Notes: a model not told the origin generated them from the letters alone. Positions 1 through 9,132 are shown, counted from the first letter of the stretch. The stretch is 64,000 nucleotides of DNA from Paraburkholderia edwinii (GCF_019428685.1 NZ_CP080096.1:806001-870000), one strand, 5' to 3'. Made by a program: numbers and translations.

Positions 1-1
1 G

Positions 2-484
2 TGGCCGCTTTCCATGTTTGCCGATGACCCGACGCGCCTGTCCGATATTCAGGAGGAGCGTGCCTCGACGTACCGCCGCGACTTGTGGAATGTCACCACG
101 TACGCGGCGCGGACGTTAAAGCGTGCAGACGGTGCGGTTACGCGGCTTAACGTCGTCAATCTGAAGCCGGATGATCTGAACGTGAGCTCGCTGCAAATCG
201 ATACGCCCGATTGCCATATCCATTACGACAGCGCGCAAGCCGTCTATACCGCGGCGCGCGATATCCCGACCGCCTATCACCTCGCGGGTTGCGATCTGCA
301 ACTCGTGCGGATTGCCGCCTGCTGGAGCGTGCATCAACACGCGCGGCAAATTCAGCAATTCTTCGATCCGGCGCTTGCGGATCGCCGCCGCGGAGGTGAC
401 AGCGCAGTCGCCGATGCAAGCGGTGTGCTTGCTTCGCGCATCCAGGATATGTGCCCGGAACTCGTCGCCGCTCACGCGTTCTGA
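2..484 (+). CDS. Hypothetical protein, C-terminal part (runs off the left edge)
   Basis: The frame is open from the first bases of the window to the stop at 482-484, so the start may lie outside; the first internal ATG is at 14. The codons end mostly in G or C, as expected for a real gene here, which favours this strand over the antisense ORF covering 116-541. The visible 160 residues show no signal peptide, membrane segment or motif I recognise. I assign no function. The tail from about residue 125 is rich in Arg, Asp and Ala and may be disordered. Confidence 0.55.
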   Translation, partial: WPLSMFADDPTRLSDIQEERASTYRRDLWNVTTYAARTLKRADGAVTRLNVVNLKPDDLNVSSLQIDTPDCHIHYDSAQAVYTAARDIPTAYHLAGCDLQLVRIAACWSVHQHARQIQQFFDPALADRRRGGDSAVADASGVLASRIQDMCPELVAAHAF

Positions 485-687
485 AGACGTGCGAGCGAGT
501 GTTTTTATCGCTTCGTGAAACGGGGGAGAAAGCCCGCGCAAATTTCAGCTGAAATTATTGGGAATGTTTTTTCGGTTGAAAGGGCATTTCAACGGTTACA
601 GTGGGTCGCGCAAATTCAATATGGAATAGATCCACGGGTTCCGCTGTTGTACCCCTTGGACCTGGCTCATTCTTCGGCGGCATACTT

Positions 688-1128
688 GTGACCCAATGGC
701 ATAGCATTCTTTTCCCCGCCCTGGTGCTGGCAACGTGGACCTGTATCTGGCTATGGGGCATTGGCCTTGCTGAGTTCCTGTTTGCGCTCGTTATCGGCAT
801 TCCGATGAAGAGAACCGCTTGCTGGACGCGAACCCGGGTGATGGTGTACGGCGCGCACAAGGATGGGACATGGATGAATTCCGACCGTTCGGGGTTGCTG
901 CACGCGCCGATCATTTTCTATGTTTTTTCATTGGCGCTCACCATCACGCACTACGGAAATGGATTCGATTACGCGATATCCTGGTGCTACACGTTGTTAC
1001 GTATCGCGTGCAGCTTGAGCGAGGTCCTTTCGAACGGGCTTACGAAAAAGCAGGTTTTATTCTTTTCATCGAATGCGGCCTTAATCATTCTGTCAGCGCA
1101 TGTTATTTTCGAAATGTCGATTGACTAG
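688..1128 (+). CDS. MAPEG-like integral membrane protein
   Basis: A 146-residue protein with about four hydrophobic stretches (roughly residues 7-40, 70-90, 95-112 and 122-142). The segment RIACSLSEVLSN, followed by a K/R and a last membrane helix, fits the R-x-x-H-S-x-x-H-x-x-x-N pattern of MAPEG proteins (membrane-associated eicosanoid and glutathione metabolism), with the usual His positions changed. I chose GTG 688 because it gives the normal family length of 130-150; an earlier in-frame GTG at 601 would add a tail that looks non-coding. Codon use is more AT-rich than in neighbouring genes. Enzymatic activity is not assured. Confidence 0.55.
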   Translation: MTQWHSILFPALVLATWTCIWLWGIGLAEFLFALVIGIPMKRTACWTRTRVMVYGAHKDGTWMNSDRSGLLHAPIIFYVFSLALTITHYGNGFDYAISWCYTLLRIACSLSEVLSNGLTKKQVLFFSSNAALIILSAHVIFEMSID

Positions 1129-1270
1129 ACCGTAATGGTCATTTGAGACGATCGATGATAACTTTTGCAATGATCCTGTTTTGAGCGAGCCGGACGCAGT
1201 ACGACGCGACGGCGTTGCTCACGCCTTGGGCTTGCATGGGCGAGCCGATATTTCTCAGGTAGCTTCGCAC

Positions 1271-2107
1271 ATGCAAAGAAAGACCGGCCATGCTTTACCG
1301 TGGCGTATCGAAGATATCGACCTTACCCGTATCGACCGCGAACGCACCGCCGCCAACGAAGATCTGTTGCTGCTGCTATGCGGGTCTTCGTTTATGGAGA
1401 GCGGCACGCATCTGTATGCAAGCGACCTGAGCGCCTACTTCGATGGCGATCCGGAAGTGGTCGCGTGGCTCACCGACGAATGGAAGGCTGAGGAATTGCA
1501 GCATGGCCGGGCGCTGAAAATGTATATCGCGCACGTTTGGCCCGATTTCGACTGGGACACGGCATTCAAAAATTTCTTCGACGAGTATTCGACCTTATGC
1601 AACACAGAAGCGTTTGAGAAAACGCGTGCGCTCGAGATGGTCGCGCGTTGTGTGATCGAGACGGGCACGGCGTCGCTGTATCGTGCGATCGGTAGATACT
1701 CGAACGAACCCGTGTTAAAGCAGATCACCGACAACATCAGTGCGGACGAAGTGCGGCATTACAAGCACTTTCTGGCGTATTTCAAGAAGTACAACACGAT
1801 CGAACGCAACGGACGGTTTGCCGTGCTTATCGCGCTGGTGCGCCGCCTCATCGAGATGAAGAGCGAAGACTCGGATGTCGCGTTGCGCCATGCGTTTGCG
1901 ATGCGGTATCCGGAGCGGGACAGCGACTCGGCACAGAACAGGAAGATTGCTGGGCGCATTAACGGGCACGTGCGCCGGAACCTGTCAGCCGAGATGTGCG
2001 CGAAGATGCTGCTGAAGCCGCTGGACCTGCCGGCCAAGGTCCAGCCGGGCGTGCAGTATCCCGTCGAGAAGCTCTTGAAGCATGTCATTTTCCGGGAGTA
2101 TGGCTGA
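1271..2107 (+). CDS. Ferritin-like di-iron domain protein
   Basis: A 278-residue soluble helical protein with two E-x-x-H motifs, EELQH near residue 75 and DEVRHYKHF further on. These are spaced as in four-helix-bundle di-iron proteins, with extra Glu residues (FMESG near 43 and CVIETG) to complete the metal site. Related ferritin-like proteins are frequent in Burkholderia; their substrate is unknown to me. ATG 1271 has a weak AGGT upstream. An in-frame TTG at 1181 would add 30 residues but has no ribosome binding site. It could be a desaturase- or oxygenase-type di-iron enzyme. Confidence 0.7.
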   Translation: MQRKTGHALPWRIEDIDLTRIDRERTAANEDLLLLLCGSSFMESGTHLYASDLSAYFDGDPEVVAWLTDEWKAEELQHGRALKMYIAHVWPDFDWDTAFKNFFDEYSTLCNTEAFEKTRALEMVARCVIETGTASLYRAIGRYSNEPVLKQITDNISADEVRHYKHFLAYFKKYNTIERNGRFAVLIALVRRLIEMKSEDSDVALRHAFAMRYPERDSDSAQNRKIAGRINGHVRRNLSAEMCAKMLLKPLDLPAKVQPGVQYPVEKLLKHVIFREYG

Positions 2108-2212
2108 ACCGGGTTCCGCTTTTCCGCGGCGGTACGTCGAGGCGCCGTTTATTGCAGCGCCGCCCGATCATCTCGCTTTGGACGTTTTTCTATGACCGGG
2201 TCGTGGACCCGT

Positions 2213-2693
2213 TCATCGCGCCCGAGCCGCCGCGACAAGCGTTGCCGTCGACAGGATTTGCGGTAGCAACGTTCCGTCCTGATGAGGGCGATACCACAGA
2301 TAAAACGGCACGCCGGACCGTCCTTGCGAGGCCAGAAACCGCGTAATCGCAGGATCGCCATTCGTCCCGTCAAGCAAAGATCTTCCTCAGTCCCGGCATT
2401 TGAACCCGGCAAGGGATGCAGTAGGTCGCCCAAAGCTTCAGGTAGACCGGTCGCTTGCCATAGAGGTCGGCAAGGTTGATCGAGCTGCCGTCGATGGATT
2501 TCAGTGTAAGCACCGGAGCGGGCCGGCCGACGAGCTTCGCTAACGCCGGATCTTCCTCGATGTAACCCGGGTCATCGGGTGGCAGCGTCTCGCTCGTCTG
2601 TTTCGCGTCGGTGGCAGATGCAGCCTGCGATTGCACACTGCACACCGTGCAGAACATCGCCAGCATTAAAACTAAAAATCGACCTGTACGCAT
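2213..2693 (-). pseudogene. Truncated TlpA-like thioredoxin joined to the tail of a DsbD-like gene
   Basis: From ATG 2693 (good AGGAG 11 bases upstream) a signal peptide and a TlpA/redoxin fold are read up to the active site WATYCIPCRVQMPG. The frame stops at 2370-2372 after 107 residues, where relatives continue for about 80 more. Immediately after, in another frame down to the stop at 2213-2215, the sequence reads DGTNGDPAITRFLASQGRSG and then VPFYLWY. This is the typical end of the C-terminal thioredoxin domain of DsbD (ADWTxxDPAIT...GRSGVP). The simplest reading is a deletion that fused the 5' part of a tlpA gene to the 3' end of a following dsbD gene. The short protein may still be made and exported. 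Confidence 0.7.
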
Positions 2694-2899
2694 GAAGCTG
2701 CATTCTCCTGAGATACCGTTTGACGGCTGAGCGTCCCAGCTTGTCATGCGCGAGGTGACCATTCATCACAGCCGGTCCACGAGCGCGGATCTCCGGAAGC
2801 AGATCAATGTGCTGCGTGCCTTATTGATTTTAAGATACCGTGGACAGTTATCCACGGCGTCGGAAGTACACATTTTCTATACGTCGGTATCGGCGAACG

Positions 2900-4114
2900 C
2901 TACTCCGCATACATATGTTTGCGCGACATCCAGGGAATAGTCTTGGCGTTCTTGCCGGCCTTATGCGCAACGATCTGATAGATCGACACCTCATCGATAT
3001 CGAACGCATGCGCAAAGCCTGCAAGGTAAAGTCGCCAAACGCGAAACCGTTCCCCGTCGATATATTTGCGGACTTCCTCGGTTTTCTCCTCGAAATTCTG
3101 CGACCACAAGTTCAAGGTGCGCACATAGTGACGCCGCAAACTCTCGATATCGAGCGCCTCAAGTCCTCCTTCACGCATTGCCTTTAACGCAAGGCTCAAG
3201 TGCGGAAGCTCGCCGCCTGGAAATACATAGCGATCGATAAAGTTTCGTCCGCCGACAGCACTCGGCGCGTTATCCGGATCGGTGGTCGTGATACCGTGAT
3301 TCATCACAATGCCATCATCGGCAAGCAGTTGATGGATCTTCTGGAAATACTTCGGCAAATTTTCACGGCCGACGTGCTCGAACATCCCGACGCTCGTCAC
3401 GCGGTCGAACTGTCCCTGGACGTCCCGATAGTCCTGCAGGCGAATCTCAATCTTGCCTTCGAGTCCGGCCGCTTTGACACGCTCTGTAGCAAGATCGAAC
3501 TGATTTTGTGAAAGCGTCACCCCGACGCAATGCGCCCCGTACATTTGCGCGGCTCGAATGACGAGTGCTCCCCAGCCACAACCGATATCAAGCAGGCGCA
3601 TGCCCGGTGAGAGCCGGATTTTCCTTAAGATGTGGTCAATCTTTTTTAACTGCGCGGTGCCGAGATCTTCGTCACCGTTCTCGAAGTATCCGCACGAATA
3701 AACCATGTTCTCATCGAGCCACAGCTTGTAAAAGTCATTCGACACGTCGTAATGAAACTGAATCGCTGCTTGATCCGCATCCCTTGTATGCGTGAAGTAG
3801 CGGCGTAGACGTGTAAAGGCGGCCGATACGCCCGACGTTTGCTGCGCGCCGTCAGAGAGCCGATAACCGACGTCGATAATGTCCGACAGCTTGCCTTCAA
3901 CGTCCAGGCCTCCCTTCACGTAACCTTCCCCGAGGCTATCGAGACTTGGCTCCAGCAAGTATTGCAGTGCGGACACACTATTAACCCGAACGGTAACAAG
4001 CGGGTTTTGCGTGCCCAGCTCCAACTGCGTGCCATTCCATAACACCAACCGGACAGGAACGTCGGATCCGGTTCGAACGTCTTCCGCCCACTTTGCAATC
4101 TTCCTTTCAATCAT
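2900..4114 (-). CDS. cfa: Cyclopropane-fatty-acyl-phospholipid synthase
   Basis: A 404-residue SAM-dependent methyltransferase that adds a methylene bridge to unsaturated acyl chains of membrane phospholipids. Visible hallmarks are the N-terminal lipid-binding region, the QFHYDVSNDFYKLWLDENMVYS segment (family pattern HYDxxNDFY..WLD..M.YSC), the SAM-binding LLDIGCGWGAL, and the C-terminal LRRHYVRTLNLWSQNFEE. Length fits the family (about 380-400). The start ATG 4114 has only a weak ribosome binding site. It is transcribed alone and divergent from the cupin gene at 4444. In other bacteria the enzyme acts in stationary phase and acid stress. Confidence 0.93.
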   Translation of the reverse strand: MIERKIAKWAEDVRTGSDVPVRLVLWNGTQLELGTQNPLVTVRVNSVSALQYLLEPSLDSLGEGYVKGGLDVEGKLSDIIDVGYRLSDGAQQTSGVSAAFTRLRRYFTHTRDADQAAIQFHYDVSNDFYKLWLDENMVYSCGYFENGDEDLGTAQLKKIDHILRKIRLSPGMRLLDIGCGWGALVIRAAQMYGAHCVGVTLSQNQFDLATERVKAAGLEGKIEIRLQDYRDVQGQFDRVTSVGMFEHVGRENLPKYFQKIHQLLADDGIVMNHGITTTDPDNAPSAVGGRNFIDRYVFPGGELPHLSLALKAMREGGLEALDIESLRRHYVRTLNLWSQNFEEKTEEVRKYIDGERFRVWRLYLAGFAHAFDIDEVSIYQIVAHKAGKNAKTIPWMSRKHMYAE

Positions 4115-4443
4115 TCTTGTCTACCAGTCACCAAAGAGAAGGGGTATGCACATAGCCAACATCACATCCGAAAGAGAACAACCGGATGCGAATGTAAATT
4201 CCATATAGATGGTTAATGTGAATAGACCTGTAAGGCGATGGCAAGCTGACTTTGTCGGTCAACGCACGGGCGCGCGCCGATGAAGGGTGTCAATCGAATC
4301 GTCCGCTGTCCGCTGCCCTTTGCTTTGCGCATCGCAGAGCGGATACCTCTTCGCGAATCCCAGGCATGGTTCGATATACGAATGGAACGTTGACCGTCGT
4401 TCCAAGGTTGAATTTAATTGGGAGTCAGACAGAGGGGCGTGAG
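4115..4443. other. Intergenic region between cfa and the cupin gene
   Basis: This 329-base divergent spacer must hold the cfa promoter (not identified with confidence) and the cupin promoter listed separately at 4383-4418. No convincing ORF or RNA gene was seen here. Confidence 0.5.
4383..4418 (+). promoter_or_regulatory. Promoter with overlapping palindromic operator for the cupin gene
   Basis: TTGACC (4390-4395) and TTTAAT (4413-4418) are separated by 17 bases, a near-consensus sigma-70 promoter. The -35 box sits inside a perfect inverted repeat, TGGAACG (4383-4389), 8 bases, CGTTCCA (4398-4404). The cupin ATG is 25 bases after the -10 box. A repressor bound at the repeat would block RNA polymerase; which protein binds is unknown. 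Confidence 0.55.
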
Positions 4444-4998
4444 ATGAAATCTGGAGACAACTTTGGCTTCAACGTGCGAGGGCCGGCTTTCAGGCATCCT
4501 CGCAGGAACGCAGTGTTCGTCGGTGCAGGCTTGGCGGGCGCGCTGGCTCTCCTGTCGATCTATGCCGTTGACGTTCCGACAAGCGTGGGAGTACAGAACG
4601 ATAAGCCTGTACAACCGATGCACATGCACATGAACATGGCCGGAGAGGGCGCGGATCAGGGGGCGAGGCCACGCACCACTGTGACGACGCTGACTTGTCA
4701 GAAGCTTCCGAATGTACCGGGCAAATCTATTACGGTGGCGCGTGTCGATTTTCCGCCGAACGGGTACACGCCGGCTCATACCCATCCGGGTTCTGTGACG
4801 GCGTTTGTGCTGAAGGGGACGGTCCGCTCGCAACTCGAAGGGTCACCCACCGAGTCCTTCGTGGTGGGGCAGACCTGGTTCGAGCCGCCCGGGACCGTTC
4901 ACCTGTTTGCTGAGAACGCGAGTGCGACGGAGCCGGCTTCGATTCTCGCGACGTTCGTCGCCGATGATGACTGCGGTCCTCTGACCGTACTGAAATGA
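4444..4998 (+). CDS. Secreted or membrane-anchored cupin protein
   Basis: A 184-residue protein with an N-terminal hydrophobic segment (about residues 18-40), a Met/His-rich stretch (MHMHMNM), and a C-terminal cupin. The cupin shows PPNGYTPAHTHPGSVTAFVLKG (metal-binding HxH with later Glu/His) and WFEPPGTVHLF. Such single cupins bind a metal and may be isomerases, dioxygenases or binding proteins; the substrate cannot be told. ATG 4444 follows GAGGGG at a good distance and lies 26 bases past the predicted -10 box, so the longer ORF from 4252 is unlikely. The Met/His cluster may bind copper or another metal (inference). Confidence 0.8.
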   Translation: MKSGDNFGFNVRGPAFRHPRRNAVFVGAGLAGALALLSIYAVDVPTSVGVQNDKPVQPMHMHMNMAGEGADQGARPRTTVTTLTCQKLPNVPGKSITVARVDFPPNGYTPAHTHPGSVTAFVLKGTVRSQLEGSPTESFVVGQTWFEPPGTVHLFAENASATEPASILATFVADDDCGPLTVLK

Positions 4999-5050
4999 CT
5001 TGATCGACCGGGTGATCCGCGTCTATCAGAGGACCTCGGCGAGCCCGATT

Positions 5051-6466
5051 TTACGATGCCGTTGCCGGCGGAAACGGCAGCGAATTGCAGGGCGCTACCG
5101 GCTTCGCGGTCTTGGCGAACAGAACATCGTAGGCGAGCGTTCCCATTGCCGTGTACCCCTGGCTATTCATATGGATCGGGCTTTCGGGATCGTAACAGGC
5201 GGTCGCGATACCTAATGGCGTGACAGACGGATTGCCGACTACCGTCGAGAAGTCGATCACGCCATCGTAGTGACCGGGCGCCTGAATCCATGCGTTCAGC
5301 TGCTGTCGCTCGGTTTCGTTGGCCGGCGTATAAAAGCCCGTGGCAACCGGCTGGCCGTTAAGGCCGACGATATCGCCGATCGGCGTGTTGGTTCCGCCAT
5401 ACACCTTGATGTGCTGCGCGTGCGCTGCTTCGATCAGGATCTGATAACGCGCAATGATGTCTTCTGCCGAGTGACCGCCGAGGTCATTGTCGCCGGCGAG
5501 AATCACGATGTCGGTGGGGTTACGTGACAGGACGTCCCGCTGAAACCGGTCGAGCAGATCCACCCCGCAGCACCCCGGGCCACCGATCGTCGTATTGAAC
5601 AGCGAATTGCCGCCGATACCGGCATTGCCGACCGCGACCGTGTTGTTGCCCGCATTCGCGAGACCCGCCATCGCCGCCGGCCACGTGTGCTCGATATCAC
5701 CGGCGCCGCGGCCGTCCGTAATCGACTCGCTCATCGCAATGACGACGCGTGTTTGCGCAGGCACCTGCACTTCGACTTCGCTCAGACTGAAAACGCCGTT
5801 GAACGTCTCGAACGAAAGATTCGAAAACGATGGGTTCGTCGCGACATTCTGGCCTCTGACGACATACAGCCCGGGCAGCGGCGTCACGCTATCGGAATGG
5901 CCGTCGGCATACTGCGTCAATCCGTTGAAGTGCATCGTCACCGTCAGGTCGGAAAGCTTCGGCACATTCATCGCGACCGGGTCGCTGAGCAATTCTTCCC
6001 CTGGCGGAACTTCAGCAAAGGTCTCTCCGTTATTGAACGTCACCTGATGAAGGGTTGCGGTGTTGATCGCCGTGGGATCGCTCGCGTTGCTCGTATCGGG
6101 CAGCGCGACGTTCGCCGAATCGACGATCATCGTTTGTGTACCGAACACATTCGAGAGCCGGATGCGCACGCCGGAGCCGCCCGCGCTGGTGTGGATGCGC
6201 GTTCGCGTCGTGTCGGAATCGAAATTCTGCAGGCCGTTCTGCAGCATGGCGGCTTCCCATGTGGTTGCCCAGCGGGTGGTGGCGGCTGCCGAGTTGGCCT
6301 GAGGTGACGGTCCGGCCAGCACACTGGTCGCACCCGACTGCGGATCGGAGTCTCCCCCGCATGCACTGAGCAAGCCGCTGATCAACAGGGCCGATATCAA
6401 CCAGCTTTTACCTTGAAGCAGTGAAGATTTGCGTCCATGTCCATACGTCGCGATCGGTTGTCGCAT
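5051..6466 (-). CDS. Secreted SGNH/GDSL-type esterase lipoprotein with altered block I
   Basis: A 471-residue protein with a lipoprotein signal (LLISGLLSAC, Cys at about residue 36), then a beta-rich N-terminal domain and an SGNH hydrolase domain from about residue 240. Block II (GIGGNS), block III (LAGDNDLGG) and a late Asp/His block (DPESPIHMNSQGY) are present. Block I reads MSESITDGRG instead of the usual GDSITDG: the catalytic Ser stays but Gly-Asp is replaced by Ser-Glu. The family hydrolyses acyl esters, often on polysaccharides. The start ATG 6466 follows GGAGG. It lies downstream of the AraC gene at 6644 on the same strand. Confidence 0.85.
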   Translation of the reverse strand: MRQPIATYGHGRKSSLLQGKSWLISALLISGLLSACGGDSDPQSGATSVLAGPSPQANSAAATTRWATTWEAAMLQNGLQNFDSDTTRTRIHTSAGGSGVRIRLSNVFGTQTMIVDSANVALPDTSNASDPTAINTATLHQVTFNNGETFAEVPPGEELLSDPVAMNVPKLSDLTVTMHFNGLTQYADGHSDSVTPLPGLYVVRGQNVATNPSFSNLSFETFNGVFSLSEVEVQVPAQTRVVIAMSESITDGRGAGDIEHTWPAAMAGLANAGNNTVAVGNAGIGGNSLFNTTIGGPGCCGVDLLDRFQRDVLSRNPTDIVILAGDNDLGGHSAEDIIARYQILIEAAHAQHIKVYGGTNTPIGDIVGLNGQPVATGFYTPANETERQQLNAWIQAPGHYDGVIDFSTVVGNPSVTPLGIATACYDPESPIHMNSQGYTAMGTLAYDVLFAKTAKPVAPCNSLPFPPATAS

Positions 6467-6538
6467 GATGCCTCCGGGGATGAGTGTTGCCGTGGTGTTT
6501 TCGTTTCCCTCGTTGCGTGCGCTTTATCGTTTTATGTT

Positions 6539-6568
6539 CCGTTTTGCGAAGCGAAGGTCGCAAAACGG
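6539..6568. repeat. Perfect 11-bp inverted repeat between the AraC and esterase genes
   Basis: CCGTTTTGCGA and TCGCAAAACGG flank an 8-base loop. It lies 76 bases after the AraC stop and 73 bases before the esterase ATG. There is no T-tract on either strand, so it is either a weak terminator, an mRNA-stabilising hairpin or an operator. Confidence 0.6.
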
Positions 6569-6643
6569 CAACGATTGTAGTGAGCAACGCCCGGCATTTC
6601 GGAGCGCAATGCGAACAGATGTACAGGATTTCGGTGGCGCGGC

Positions 6644-7618
6644 CTATGACCCTTCGTGCGCGTCGCCGCGCGCGGCCTTGTGGTTTGCCGCATACTCCCG
6701 CGGCGTCATCGCGTAGCGTTCCTTGAACGCGCGGCTGAAGTGCGCCGCGTTCGCAAAGCCGCACTGAAACGCGACTTCGCCAATCGGGCTGCGCGGCGCG
6801 TCGGCAAGCAGCCGTGCCGCATGCTCGAGGCGTAGGGACCACACATAGCGCATCGGCGATACCCCTTGGGCGCGCAGCATGCGCGTCAGGCTGCTGGCCG
6901 ACATGTTCAGCTGTGCGGCGATGCGAGCGACGCTCAGGCTCGGGTCGCCGATGTGGCGTGCGATCAGCTGTTTTGCGCGCAGCGCCGTAACCGCACTCGC
7001 GCTGTCCGAGGCAGGATCATGGTGTCCGTTGATCAACACGTCCATCAGATCGAGGCATTGATCGCCTAGCCGCGCAAGCAGCGCGTCGCTGGCCTTGCCA
7101 GCGTGAGAGGCGACGTGGAGCACGAACTCGCGCATCACACCGACGTCCGGCGACGCCGGGCCCCGTATGCAGGCGCTCGGAACGTGCATGCGCAGTCCAC
7201 GCTCGCGCAGTGCGGACTTCGGCATATTGAGTACCACCACGCGAGTCGATTCGCGAAACGACTCCTTGAATCCCGCCCGCGGGTCGATCACCAGCATGTC
7301 GCCGGGCCGGACCGTCATCGTCTCGCCGTTCTGTTCCATCGACATCATGCCGCTGGTCACGATCTGCACGTACAGACGTTCGTCGATGCAGACGCTCGCA
7401 TGCCTGGGCGTGGAAATCGACTGCCACGCGGCATTGATGTCCACTACGGTGGTTTGGCCCGCGGATACTTTGTTTAGCGAGGACACGCCGAATCGGGACG
7501 ATTCGAAGCGGCATTCCAGACCACAATTCGTCTTCACCGCTTCGATCCAGGCGTCACGGCTTACCGGCACGCCGTTCCAGGTGTTTTCATCAAACCGGGC
7601 ATTCACGTTTCGATACAT
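6644..7618 (-). CDS. AraC family transcriptional regulator
   Basis: A 324-residue regulator with an AraC-binding-like N-terminal domain (roughly residues 20-200) and a C-terminal double helix-turn-helix (SVARIAAQLNMSASSLTRML, then GEVAFQCGFANAAHFSRAFK and MTPREYA). ATG 7618 has AGGA just upstream; an in-frame TTG at 7639 would add seven residues. It likely controls a neighbour: the downstream esterase at 5051 or the FAD oxidase gene beginning at 9132. The ligand is unknown. Confidence 0.88.
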   Translation of the reverse strand: MYRNVNARFDENTWNGVPVSRDAWIEAVKTNCGLECRFESSRFGVSSLNKVSAGQTTVVDINAAWQSISTPRHASVCIDERLYVQIVTSGMMSMEQNGETMTVRPGDMLVIDPRAGFKESFRESTRVVVLNMPKSALRERGLRMHVPSACIRGPASPDVGVMREFVLHVASHAGKASDALLARLGDQCLDLMDVLINGHHDPASDSASAVTALRAKQLIARHIGDPSLSVARIAAQLNMSASSLTRMLRAQGVSPMRYVWSLRLEHAARLLADAPRSPIGEVAFQCGFANAAHFSRAFKERYAMTPREYAANHKAARGDAHEGS

Positions 7619-7728
7619 AGTTCCTGCTAAGGAAGACAATCCTATTCTTTAGTTCGTGCCCGGCATATGTCATTTAAACCGTGAAATCGGGACGAAATCA
7701 CGCTTGCGCCGTCGTGCGCACCGCGCAC

Positions 7729-9132
7729 TCAGGCGGCCGGAATCACGTTGTGGTTGAGCCGGAACATATTGGTCGGGTCGTAGCGCTTCTTGATGGACGC
7801 AAGGCGCGCGTAGCGCTCCGCGCCGTAAATCGACGCGGCGTCGGCAGCCTCATCCGGCGCGAGATTGTTCACGTAGCGCCGGTCGGCTTGCCAGGGCTTC
7901 ATGCCGTCGAGCATGGCGGCGACCGAACTCTTGAGTTGCTGCTCCATCGGCAGCGGGCCGGCCGCGACGCCCAGCAGGCTGTACGGCAAGCCTCTGGTCG
8001 CGACTGCGTTGGGCACGGCTGGTTCGCGGTCCCAAGCTCCACCCAAGGCACGCAGCTCGGCGATCACCAGCGCGGTGTCGACGTTCGGACCGACGAGTTC
8101 GATCAGCTTGTCCTGCGCCTCGGCGGGGAATTCCCGCAGCATGATGCCGCGCTCGTAGTAGGGCACCGGGTCGGTCGGCTCGTTGTGGATCGACGCGACC
8201 TCGGTGTACGGCATGTCCCGCACGGTATCGAGGACGGCCGGCGCGATCGCACGCAGCGGCGCGACCATCCGCTCGCCATCCGCGGTCGTGCCGTTGTAGG
8301 CGATCCGCACCGCCACCAGAAATTTTCCGCGTAGAGCCTCGTCGACTTCGGGTATCGGCGGCATCCGCATCACGGCGATCGACGTGGCCATGGTCTCCGG
8401 GGTGCCCGGGTGCCAGTCGGCCCACGCTCGCAGCACGTCGGCCGTTCGTTCACCGGCGAAATAGATGGCACCGCCGTAGAGCCGCGGCACCGGAAACAGG
8501 TCGAACTCCAACGCGGTGACCACGCCGAAGTTGCCCTTGCCGCCGCGCATCGCCCAGAACAGATCGGGTTCCGATTCCGCGTCGACATGCCGCCGTTCGC
8601 CGTCCGCGGTCACGACATCGAGCGAGCGCACATGGTCGGCGGCATAGCCGTGGGCACGGCCGAGCGTCGGGCTGAGCCCCCCGCCCAGGGTGTAACCGGA
8701 CACTCCCACGGTCAGATTCGACCCGTTCAGCGGAGCGAGCCCTGCCTTGGCGGCTTTCTCGACGACCTCGGACAAGATCGCGCCAGCGCCGACGCGGGCC
8801 GTGCGGCGGGCCGCATCGATCGCGACATCATTCATGCGTCGGGTCGCGATCACGACGGCGCCGTGCGCGTGGCCAACTATCTGGTGGCCGGTGGTCTTCA
8901 CCATCACCGGCCGCTGCTGCCTCGCCGCGAAAACAATCGCGGCCTGGATATCGGCCACGCTCTGCGGCACTACGATCATGGCGGGCACCAGTTCGTGATT
9001 CAGGTTCCAGACCGCGCGCTCTTCATCGTATCCGGCGGCGCCCGGCAGTAGAACCGAACCTGCGACCGCGGTGGCGAGGGAAGCGGCATCCTCCGGCGAT
9101 ACCGGCGGCAGTGACGAATCGTTAAAGGCCAT
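7729..9132 (-). CDS. FAD-binding oxidoreductase (berberine bridge enzyme-like)
   Basis: A 467-residue flavoprotein of the FAD_binding_4/BBE class. The N-terminal half shows VPQSVADIQAAIVFAARQQ, TTGHQIVGHAHG (His of the kind that can carry covalent FAD), and the nucleotide site GVSGYTLGGGLSPTLGRAHG and GGKGNFGVVT. The extreme C-terminus, YDPTNMFRLNHNV, is the usual BBE ending. The second flavin-linking Cys of bicovalent members is not seen (Ser in GVSGY). Such enzymes oxidise sugars, alkaloids or other alcohols with oxygen. Start ATG 9132 follows CAGGATG. It has no clear signal peptide. Confidence 0.9.
   Translation of the reverse strand: MAFNDSSLPPVSPEDAASLATAVAGSVLLPGAAGYDEERAVWNLNHELVPAMIVVPQSVADIQAAIVFAARQQRPVMVKTTGHQIVGHAHGAVVIATRRMNDVAIDAARRTARVGAGAILSEVVEKAAKAGLAPLNGSNLTVGVSGYTLGGGLSPTLGRAHGYAADHVRSLDVVTADGERRHVDAESEPDLFWAMRGGKGNFGVVTALEFDLFPVPRLYGGAIYFAGERTADVLRAWADWHPGTPETMATSIAVMRMPPIPEVDEALRGKFLVAVRIAYNGTTADGERMVAPLRAIAPAVLDTVRDMPYTEVASIHNEPTDPVPYYERGIMLREFPAEAQDKLIELVGPNVDTALVIAELRALGGAWDREPAVPNAVATRGLPYSLLGVAAGPLPMEQQLKSSVAAMLDGMKPWQADRRYVNNLAPDEAADAASIYGAERYARLASIKKRYDPTNMFRLNHNVIPAA

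Noticed and set aside
116..541. 141-residue ORF on the minus strand at the left edge
   Set aside because: The opposite strand has better codon bias and is open to the window edge; the minus product looks like a shadow.
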